A stretch of DNA of 64,000 nt. Origin: JBPOFM01 sp041391925 (GTDB taxonomy: Bacteria; Bacteroidota; Bacteroidia; Flavobacteriales; Flavobacteriaceae). Under the pieces are notes generated by a model that was not told the origin of the DNA, ran no database searches, and was given only the letters and a program-made list of their open reading frames with translations. The stretch covers positions 1 to 64,000 of the forward strand of contig JAWKNA010000007.1 of assembly GCA_041391925.1 (NCBI GenBank). The letters are read 5' to 3'. Made by a program: the position numbers and the translations under genes. Below are positions 53,696-61,431 of this stretch, in pieces (position 1 is the first letter of the stretch; every line of letters starts with the position of its first letter).

Positions 53696-56314
53696 ATGCC
53701 ACGCATGACATATAAAATGACATACATATTGATAGTGTTATGCGTGGTTTTTTCATTCCCTACTAAGGCTCAAAAAAATGTTATCAATTCAGGTTGGCAA
53801 TTCACTTTGGACTCTACCAAAACGCATTGGCAAACAGTCAATATTCCTCATACTTGGAATAAAGAGGACGCTTTTGATGATAAGCCAGGTTATTATAGAG
53901 GTTTGGGTTTTTACAAAAAGCAGCTGTTTATCTCGCAAGAACAAAAGGGAAAAGTACATTATCTAAAGTTCAATGCTGTCAACCAAAAGGCCACGGTATA
54001 TGTCAATGGACAAGAAGTTGGAAACCATAAAGGAGGTTATACTGCCTTTAATTTCAATATTTCCAAATGGTTAACGTATGGTGCTTATAATCTAATTGAA
54101 GTAGAGGTTGACAATTCCCATAACGAGAATATTCCTCCTTTGGATGCCGATTTCACCTTCTATGGCGGTATCTATCGGGATGTGGAATTGATTTCGCTAC
54201 CTGAACAGCACATCTCTTTAAGCGACAATGCTTCCGATGGATTATATATTGATTATCCCAATATTTCCAACGAAAAAGCAACTGTGGAAGTTACTGTTTT
54301 GGTTGATAATTTTGATGCAGTAAATGCTTCAAATGTGCTCACATTGACAATTTCTGATTCCCACGGAAGCATACTTCAAACTCAATCACAAACATTTAAA
54401 ACTGGAGCAAATTCATCAAAAAGAATCAAAATAAGATTTCCTGAAATTGACACCCCAAATTTATGGTCTCCAGAACATCCATATTTGTATCATTTAAATA
54501 GTTATTTGATGGACAAAAATGGAAACATTATGGACGAAAAATCATCGAGCGTTGCTTTTCGTTGGGTGAGTGTTGACCCAAATAAGGGCTTATTACTGAA
54601 TGGGAAACCTTATAAAATGATTGGGGTCAATCGACATCAGGATTATGAAGGTTACGGGAACGCTGTACCATTAAGCTTGCAAGAAAAAGACATGCATCTC
54701 ATCAAAGACATGGGAGCTAATGTTATCCGTTTTGGTCATTATCCGCATTCTAAGGAACTCTATAAACTTTGCGATGAACTGGGATTATTGGTTTGGTCGG
54801 AAATACCAATTGTCAACAAAGTAACCAATTCAAAAGATTTTTTTGCCACCTGCTTGAGAATGCAAGAGGAACACATCAAGCAATATTATAATTTCCCGTC
54901 CATTGTTATGTTTGGCTACATGAACGAGATTTTCCTAAGATTGGCGTTTGACAAAAAATTAACTGAAAAAGAAAAATCAGATTCAAAAATCTATACCTAC
55001 GAACTTGCAAAGCAATTGGAAGATTTCACAAGAAAAGCAGCGCCAAGCCGTTTAACAGTAATGGCTCTGCATGGTGACGAAATTTATAACGAAACTAAAA
55101 TTGCCGATTTGCCAATGCTCGTTGGTTGGAATTTATATTTTGGGTGGTACACTGGGCAGATTCCAGATTTTGGATTGTTTTTGGATGACCAGCACAAACG
55201 ATTTCCAAATCGTACAATTATGGTTTCAGAATACGGACCAGGAGCAGATGCAGCCATATCCAGCCAGACTCCCAAGAAATATGACTACACACAGGAATAT
55301 CAATTATTGTTGCACAAAAGCTATTACGAACAAGTAATGGCACTAGATTTTGTCGCAGGAATGACCGCTTGGAATTTTGCCGATTTTGGCTCAGAATTTA
55401 GAGGTGAAACAATTCCTCATGTCAATCAAAAAGGATTGGTTCAATACAATCGTGTTCCCAAAGAAGTGTATTATTGGTATCAATCGGTTTTAACGAAAGA
55501 CCCCTTTGTTCACATAGCCTTGAATGAACATCAGCCCATAAATTTAATCGGTGAAGAGCGACGTTCCATTTCTGTATTTTCAAATCAAAGAAGTACAGAC
55601 TTTTTTTTGAATGGAGAAAAACTCAACACCATTCAATTTGAAAACGGATTGGCAACCATAGAAGTTCCCTTTGTCAATGGCATCAATGAATTGAAAGTGG
55701 TCGCCAATTCTCAAAAAGATATAAAAACAATTCAGGTCTTTAAAACGGATAATTTAAGAACATCCAATCTCGAACGATTTGGCATTAATATTGGTTCCCA
55801 TTTTAATTATTATGACAAGGAAACCAATGTGATGTTTGTAGCAGATAGACCATACTCGGAACATTTGTATGGCTATTTGGACGGTATTCCTTATAACATC
55901 ACTAAGGACCACAATCAAGGAATTCCTCAAAATATCCAAAATTCGCAACTGGAAGGGTTATTCCAAATGATGCTAGAAGATTGTACCACCTATAAAGTGG
56001 ACATTCCGGATGGTAATTACAAGATTACTTTGTATTTTGTAGAGCCACAATTAGAAAGTGAGGTAGAGTCAATTTATAACCTAAAGACTACAAAAATGAC
56101 TGTGGATGCAACTCCAAACCAACGAATTTTTGATATTATTTTAAATGAACAAATTGTTGAGAGCCGTTTTAATATGGCAAAAACATATCCAGACAAGTAT
56201 GGCATTACAATTTCTACCGAGTTAAATATTAAAAATAACCAAGGATTAAGTATAAATTTGAAACCAATCGAAGGAAAGACCGTCATCAGTGGCGTACTAA
56301 TTAAAAAAATTTAA
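53696..56314 (+). CDS. GH2 family beta-glycosidase with malectin-like C-terminal domain
   Basis: The secreted enzyme has about 872 residues. The signal sequence is MTYILIVLCVVFSFP, and the start could be the ATG at 53696, 53705 or 53717; the frame also extends upstream into the GH3 gene. A sugar-binding jelly roll (IPHTWNKEDAF, GVNRHQD at the barrel entry), an Ig-like domain and the TIM barrel are visible. The acid/base is E411 (GYMNEIF) and the nucleophile is E512 (VSEYGPG). The last about 150 residues are malectin-like (FVADRPYSEHLYGYLDG). Such enzymes are beta-galactosidases, beta-glucuronidases or beta-mannosidases; specificity is not clear. Its stop overlaps the next start as TAATG. Confidence 0.88.
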   Translation: MPRMTYKMTYILIVLCVVFSFPTKAQKNVINSGWQFTLDSTKTHWQTVNIPHTWNKEDAFDDKPGYYRGLGFYKKQLFISQEQKGKVHYLKFNAVNQKATVYVNGQEVGNHKGGYTAFNFNISKWLTYGAYNLIEVEVDNSHNENIPPLDADFTFYGGIYRDVELISLPEQHISLSDNASDGLYIDYPNISNEKATVEVTVLVDNFDAVNASNVLTLTISDSHGSILQTQSQTFKTGANSSKRIKIRFPEIDTPNLWSPEHPYLYHLNSYLMDKNGNIMDEKSSSVAFRWVSVDPNKGLLLNGKPYKMIGVNRHQDYEGYGNAVPLSLQEKDMHLIKDMGANVIRFGHYPHSKELYKLCDELGLLVWSEIPIVNKVTNSKDFFATCLRMQEEHIKQYYNFPSIVMFGYMNEIFLRLAFDKKLTEKEKSDSKIYTYELAKQLEDFTRKAAPSRLTVMALHGDEIYNETKIADLPMLVGWNLYFGWYTGQIPDFGLFLDDQHKRFPNRTIMVSEYGPGADAAISSQTPKKYDYTQEYQLLLHKSYYEQVMALDFVAGMTAWNFADFGSEFRGETIPHVNQKGLVQYNRVPKEVYYWYQSVLTKDPFVHIALNEHQPINLIGEERRSISVFSNQRSTDFFLNGEKLNTIQFENGLATIEVPFVNGINELKVVANSQKDIKTIQVFKTDNLRTSNLERFGINIGSHFNYYDKETNVMFVADRPYSEHLYGYLDGIPYNITKDHNQGIPQNIQNSQLEGLFQMMLEDCTTYKVDIPDGNYKITLYFVEPQLESEVESIYNLKTTKMTVDATPNQRIFDIILNEQIVESRFNMAKTYPDKYGITISTELNIKNNQGLSINLKPIEGKTVISGVLIKKI

Positions 56315-57210
56315 TGGATATCATGAATAAGAGACTTTTGTACCTAATACTTTTTAGTTCATTCACAACATTTTCACAAGTGAAAATGACCACCTATACC
56401 TATGCTGTTAAAGGAAAGGACACCTTGAAAATGGATGTGTACACTCCAAAGACCATGAAGCCAAAGGACTCCGTTCCTGTTATGTTATGGATGCATGGTG
56501 GCGGATTTGTTGGTGGAGACAGAGCTTATCCAAGTGAAGTTAAATTGGCACAATTGGCAGCCGAAAACGGTTATTTGGGCGTTTTTATTTCGTATCGATT
56601 GACCCGAAAAGGACAAATCACCGGTTTTGGTTGTGATTGTCCAAAATCTGAAAAATTGCTGACCTTCAAAAATGCAGCCATTGACTTTTTGGATGCAGCT
56701 AAATTTATCTATCAGAACAAAACCCTTTTGGGTGCTGATACCAGCAGAATCATTGCAGGAGGAAGTAGTGCAGGGGCAGAAGGCATGCTAAACGCTGTTT
56801 ATATGAGAGAATATTTTGTAGATGATTTAAAACAGTATCAAGACATCAGATTTGCTGGAGTATTTTCATTAGCTGGAGCCATGGTCAATGCAGATTACAT
56901 AACAATGAGCAATGCCTTGCCATCGGCATTTTTTCACGGTACAGAAGACAATCTCGTACCATTTGGAAGCGCACCCCACCATCTTTGTGCCCCAACAAAA
57001 GTGGGCTATTTAATTTTGGATGGCTCTGCTACCATTGCCGAACGATTGAAAAAATTGGATAAACCCTATTATCTTTATAAAGTTGTGGGAGGAAAGCATG
57101 AACTGTCCTCTATTCCCTTTGACCATTTGGATGATATATTTACTTTTTTTGACGAAACAATCTTTAAGGGAGAAACTATTCAAACGGTTAAAATAGTCAC
57201 CAAATCATGA
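56314..57210 (+). CDS. Secreted alpha/beta hydrolase (HSL-like carboxylesterase)
   Basis: The 298-residue protein has a signal peptide (about 1-23, ending TTFSQ; an ATG at 56323 is an alternative start). The oxyanion motif is H61-GGGF. The nucleophile is S152 in GGSSAGAEG, with D212 (GTEDNLVP) and H262 (GGKHELS) completing the triad. It resembles carboxylesterases of the hormone-sensitive-lipase or BD-FAE type seen in PULs that remove acyl groups. It overlaps GH2 (TAATG) and the sulfatase gene (ATGA), so the three are probably made together. It is the second esterase in this locus. Confidence 0.83.
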   Translation: MDIMNKRLLYLILFSSFTTFSQVKMTTYTYAVKGKDTLKMDVYTPKTMKPKDSVPVMLWMHGGGFVGGDRAYPSEVKLAQLAAENGYLGVFISYRLTRKGQITGFGCDCPKSEKLLTFKNAAIDFLDAAKFIYQNKTLLGADTSRIIAGGSSAGAEGMLNAVYMREYFVDDLKQYQDIRFAGVFSLAGAMVNADYITMSNALPSAFFHGTEDNLVPFGSAPHHLCAPTKVGYLILDGSATIAERLKKLDKPYYLYKVVGGKHELSSIPFDHLDDIFTFFDETIFKGETIQTVKIVTKS

Positions 57211-58910
57211 AAAAGTTAGGAGTTTTTTTATTGATGATAGTCACAATGATCTCTTGCAAAACCAAAATGCAGGAAGCTGTCACAAATCATCCCGTTGAAA
57301 AAAATGTAAAAAGGCCAAACATAGTTTATATCATGGCTGATGACCATGCGAAGCAAGCCATCAGCGCTTATGGACATCCTATTGGTAAATTGGCTCCGAC
57401 TCCTAACATCGATAGGATTGCTAAAGAAGGAGCCTTATTCAAAAACAATTTTTGCACAAATTCGATTTGCGGACCAAGCCGTGCAGTTGTGTTAACTGGA
57501 AAGTTCAGCCATGAAAACGGATTTCGAATGAATGGCGACAAATTTGATGGAAACCAACAAACCTTTCCAAAAATTCTGCAAAAAGAAGGTTATACTACCG
57601 GAATTGTTGGCAAATGGCATCTGTTTGGATTGCCTCAAGGTTTTGACTATTGGAAAATCATAGACGATCAAGGCCAGTACTATAACCCCAAATTTATATA
57701 TAAAGGCACAAATGGAAAGGAAGCAGACACACTGATTGTTCCGGGATATGCGACTGATATTATCACAGACCAAGCAATTGAATTTTTGGATAGAGTAAAA
57801 CATGACGACAAACCTTTCATGCTGATGGTTCATCATAAAGCTCCTCATCGTAATTGGATGCCAGCATTACGTCATTTAAATAAGTATGATGATGTGCAAT
57901 TCCCACTTCCGGATACATATTTCACAGATCATGAAGGCTCGTTGGGTTCCAAAGATCAACTTCAGACAATTTATAAGGATATGTACGAAGGCCATGATTT
58001 AAAGATGACCAAAGAAAAGGGCAGTAATGAATTGGCGCACAATCCGTGGACAACAGATTTTGACCGGATGACTCCACAACAGCGCAAAGTATGGGATGAA
58101 GCATACGGACCAAAAAACGATGCCTTTCATGATGCACACCTTTCGGGAAGAGCTTTGGCAGAATGGAAAGGGCAAAGGTATTTACATGAATATTTGGCGA
58201 CTATAGCTGCAGTGGATGAGGGAGTGGGTAGAGTCTTGGATTATCTCGAGGAGAATGGATTGGCAGAAAACACCCTCGTTGTTTACACAACTGACCAAGG
58301 ATTTTATTTGGGTGAAAAAGGCTGGTTTGATAAACGCTATATGTATGAAGAATCGTTGTCAATGCCATTGTTGATTAAATATCCCAATCACATACAACCA
58401 GGAACTGTAGTTGAAGGATTAACACAAAACCTGGATTTTGCAGAAACTTTTTTGGATTATGCACAAACGGATATCCCAAGTGACATGCAAGGCAAATCCT
58501 TTCGCCCACTTTTGGAAGGTAAGGTAAATGATGACGATTTCCGTGATGCAATTTATTACCATTACTATGACTTTCCAGCATTTCACATGGTAAAAAAACA
58601 CTATGGTGTTAGAACTAAACGCTACAAACTGATGCATTTTTATGATGATATTGATACGTGGGAATTATATGATTTGAAGGAAGACCCCGAAGAAATCCAT
58701 AATCAAATTGATAACCCAGAATATGATCAGATTGAAGCACAATTGAGAAATAAACTTGCCGAGCTTGAGAAAAAATATAAGGTGACCGAAAAAGAGTTAG
58801 AACTAGCTCCCAAGAAAGATGTGGAAAGAGCCTATAAACAATTTGAAAAGTTACATGGTAATACAGGAACTTCCTATGACCCTATAACCGATAAAGACAA
58901 AAAGCTTTAA
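57207..58910 (+). CDS. S1-family sulfatase lipoprotein
   Basis: The 567-residue lipoprotein has its lipobox at Cys17 (MISC). Metal ligands appear in NIVYIMADDHA. The formylglycine motif is C88-G-P-S-R-A-V-V-L-T-G, so activity needs conversion of C88 to formylglycine by an anaerobic or aerobic maturase. No maturase is visible in this window. Later blocks GKWHLFGLP, HHKAPHRNWMP and YTTDQGFYLGEKGWFDKR are conserved S1 features. The substrate could be a sulfate ester on the glycan; S1 enzymes can occasionally be phosphonate/phosphodiester hydrolases. It overlaps the esterase upstream by 4 bases and is followed after 3 bases by the phosphatase-fold gene. Confidence 0.9.
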   Translation: MKKLGVFLLMIVTMISCKTKMQEAVTNHPVEKNVKRPNIVYIMADDHAKQAISAYGHPIGKLAPTPNIDRIAKEGALFKNNFCTNSICGPSRAVVLTGKFSHENGFRMNGDKFDGNQQTFPKILQKEGYTTGIVGKWHLFGLPQGFDYWKIIDDQGQYYNPKFIYKGTNGKEADTLIVPGYATDIITDQAIEFLDRVKHDDKPFMLMVHHKAPHRNWMPALRHLNKYDDVQFPLPDTYFTDHEGSLGSKDQLQTIYKDMYEGHDLKMTKEKGSNELAHNPWTTDFDRMTPQQRKVWDEAYGPKNDAFHDAHLSGRALAEWKGQRYLHEYLATIAAVDEGVGRVLDYLEENGLAENTLVVYTTDQGFYLGEKGWFDKRYMYEESLSMPLLIKYPNHIQPGTVVEGLTQNLDFAETFLDYAQTDIPSDMQGKSFRPLLEGKVNDDDFRDAIYYHYYDFPAFHMVKKHYGVRTKRYKLMHFYDDIDTWELYDLKEDPEEIHNQIDNPEYDQIEAQLRNKLAELEKKYKVTEKELELAPKKDVERAYKQFEKLHGNTGTSYDPITDKDKKL

Positions 58911-58913
58911 AAT

Positions 58914-59765
58914 ATGTTACGTTCAGCACTACTATTGTTTACTTTACTAATTTTGAATGGTTTAGAGCCTACATCTGCTCAGGATGCAGTTTCTTTAATG
59001 ACCTATAACATCAAACTTGATTATCCAAAAGAGGGCGACAATAGTTGGACCAATAGAAAACCATTCTTTATAGGACTTTTAAAATTTTATGAGCCAGATA
59101 TTTTTGGAGTTCAAGAAGCAATGCCTAATCAAATGAAAGATATGGACAACCTTCTGAATACTTATAGTTTTGTAGGCGTTGGCCGTGATGATGGTAAAGA
59201 TGAAGGGGAATATTCAGCGATATTTTATAATAAAAATAAGTTTAAGATTGTAAAAAGCAATACTTTTTGGCTTTCGCAGACACCCGAAAAAGTATCGATG
59301 GGTTGGGATGCTGCTTGTAATCGAGTATGTACCTATGCGTTGTTTGAAAGCCTCAAATCAAAAGAACGCTTTTGGGTTTTTAATACCCATTTCGACCATG
59401 TTGGAGTGGTTGCCAGAGCTAACAGTACCAAATTAATCTTAGATAAGATTGATGAGATTGCTTCAGATAAATTGCCAGTAATTTTGATGGGTGATTTTAA
59501 TTTAGAGCCCGAAACCGAAAATATCCAACTCATAAAAGCTACATTAGAGGACGCCAAGGATGTGTCTATAGCAGAGCCTTTTGGACCTTCAGGTACATTC
59601 AATAATTTTGAATTTGATAAACCCGTCACAAGACGGATTGACTATATTTTTATAAGTAAAAACAATGTAAAAGTCAATAAATATGCAGTTTTAAGTGATA
59701 ATATGGATTTAAAATATCCTTCAGATCATTTGCCTGTATATGTAGAGATTCAAATCAAAAACTAA
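58914..59765 (+). CDS. Secreted endonuclease/exonuclease/phosphatase-fold hydrolase
   Basis: The 283-residue secreted protein has a signal peptide (about 1-23, ending PTSAQ). The EEP fold motifs are in order: MTYNIKLDYP, GVQEAM (metal Glu), NTHFDHVG (His), MGDFNLEPE (Asp/Asn), RIDYIFIS, and SDHLPVYVEI (catalytic Asp-His). Such proteins are frequent at the end of flavobacterial PULs and are usually labelled endonucleases, but phosphodiester or phosphatase activity on glycan substituents is plausible. It starts 3 bases after the sulfatase stop and leads into the symporter. Confidence 0.85.
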   Translation: MLRSALLLFTLLILNGLEPTSAQDAVSLMTYNIKLDYPKEGDNSWTNRKPFFIGLLKFYEPDIFGVQEAMPNQMKDMDNLLNTYSFVGVGRDDGKDEGEYSAIFYNKNKFKIVKSNTFWLSQTPEKVSMGWDAACNRVCTYALFESLKSKERFWVFNTHFDHVGVVARANSTKLILDKIDEIASDKLPVILMGDFNLEPETENIQLIKATLEDAKDVSIAEPFGPSGTFNNFEFDKPVTRRIDYIFISKNNVKVNKYAVLSDNMDLKYPSDHLPVYVEIQIKN

Positions 59766-59781
59766 CTAAACATTTCATATT

Positions 59782-61431
59782 ATGCTTGGAATTATTTCAT
59801 TCGTAGGATTTACACTTTTAGTAGCCATCATTTCTTATTTTGCAACACGCAATACCGATGAAAGTTCATCAGACGGCTATTTTCTTGGAGGCAGAAGTCT
59901 AACCGCTGGAGTTATAGCAGGCTCTTTGCTATTGACCAATCTATCCACAGAACAAATTGTCGGACTCAATGGTTCAGCTTATGCCAACGGTCTTTCGGTC
60001 ATGGTATGGGAAACTCTTGCCGCAGTTGCGATGGTTGTTACGGCATTATTTTTATTGCCACGCTATTTAAAAGGTGGGCTCACAACAGTTCCACAATTTC
60101 TGGAAAAACGTTTTGATGTGGCCACAAAAACCTGGACTTCTGTTTTGTTTTTGACAGGTTATGTAGTGGTTTTGCTTCCAATCATCTTGTATTCTGGCTC
60201 TTTGGCAATTAGTGGGATGTTCAACATACCAGAAATGTTAGGTGTTACGCACGACCAATCGATTTGGATTTGCGTTTGGGGCATTGGGATTGTTGGATCT
60301 ATTTATGCAGTTTTTGGTGGCCTGAAAGCAGTGGCTGTATCTGATTCCATTAACGCAATAGGATTATTGATTGGAGGGCTCTTTATCCCAATTTTTGGGT
60401 TGATGTACATAGGTGATGGAAATGTTTTGGATGGTATTTCTATCTTAACGGCACAAAATCCTGATAAATTCAATTCTATTGGTGGCCCCACAGACCCTGT
60501 GCCATTCTATACAATTTTTACTGGAATGATGTTGGTTCAATTATTTTATTGGGGAACCAATCAACAGATCATCCAAAGGGCTTTGGCAGCAAAAAATTTA
60601 AAGGAAGGGCAAAAAGGACTCTTATTGGCTTCTTTCATCAAAATTCTCGGACCGATTATCGTTGTGTTGCCAGGTATCATTGCCTATCACATATTCAGTG
60701 GACAGCTGGAAAATGCTGACTCCGCTTATCCAATGTTGGTAAATAAAGTATTGCCAACATCGTTGGTCGGATTTTTTGCTGCAGTACTTTTTGGAGCCAT
60801 TTTGAGCTCATTCAATAGTGTACTGAACAGCTCTGTCACACTTTTTGGAATCGATGTATATAAACAGCATATCAATAAAAATGCAGATGAAAAGACCGTT
60901 GTAAAATACGGAAAATGGTTTGGGACTGGCTTGGCAATCGCTGCCATGTTTATTGCGCCATTAATCGCCAATGCTGGAAGTCTGTTTGCTTATTTACAGG
61001 AAGTCAATGGAATTTATAGTATTCCTATTTTGACAATTATCGTGGTTGGATACGTAACAAAAAGAGTCCCAGCTATTGCGGCCAAAATCGGTTTGGCTTC
61101 AGGATGTTTACTCTATATCGTCAGTCAATTTTTCATGCAACCATATTTTGTAGATAGAGCTTTGGAAAAAGCCAATGCTGCTGGTATCACTGACGAAGCA
61201 CAATTGGCATTGATAAAAGCAAATGCCTATCCACATTTTTTGGATATTATGGCAATCTTATTCGTTTTGAATATCATGATTATGCTTTTGATAGGATATT
61301 TTAGGCCACGTAAAGAAGCTTATGTCATTGAATACACTAATCAAGTGGACATCACTCCTTGGAAACATGTAAAACTTGTTGGTGTAGCCATCTGTATTAT
61401 TGTAATTGCGGTTTATATCTATTTCTCATAG
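59782..61431 (+). CDS. Sodium/solute symporter (SSS/SGLT family)
   Basis: The 549-residue inner-membrane transporter has about 13-14 TM helices. The family signatures are GRSLTAGVIAGSLLLTNLSTEQ (helix 1), a GGLKAVAVSD block (sodium-site region) and FYWGTNQQIIQRALAAKNLKEGQ. Members import glucose, galactose, sialic acid and similar sugars with sodium. Its place at the end of the enzyme run suggests uptake of the monosaccharide released in the periplasm, probably glucose. It ends in TAG directly followed by the TTG start of the second regulator. Confidence 0.92.
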   Translation: MLGIISFVGFTLLVAIISYFATRNTDESSSDGYFLGGRSLTAGVIAGSLLLTNLSTEQIVGLNGSAYANGLSVMVWETLAAVAMVVTALFLLPRYLKGGLTTVPQFLEKRFDVATKTWTSVLFLTGYVVVLLPIILYSGSLAISGMFNIPEMLGVTHDQSIWICVWGIGIVGSIYAVFGGLKAVAVSDSINAIGLLIGGLFIPIFGLMYIGDGNVLDGISILTAQNPDKFNSIGGPTDPVPFYTIFTGMMLVQLFYWGTNQQIIQRALAAKNLKEGQKGLLLASFIKILGPIIVVLPGIIAYHIFSGQLENADSAYPMLVNKVLPTSLVGFFAAVLFGAILSSFNSVLNSSVTLFGIDVYKQHINKNADEKTVVKYGKWFGTGLAIAAMFIAPLIANAGSLFAYLQEVNGIYSIPILTIIVVGYVTKRVPAIAAKIGLASGCLLYIVSQFFMQPYFVDRALEKANAAGITDEAQLALIKANAYPHFLDIMAILFVLNIMIMLLIGYFRPRKEAYVIEYTNQVDITPWKHVKLVGVAICIIVIAVYIYFS

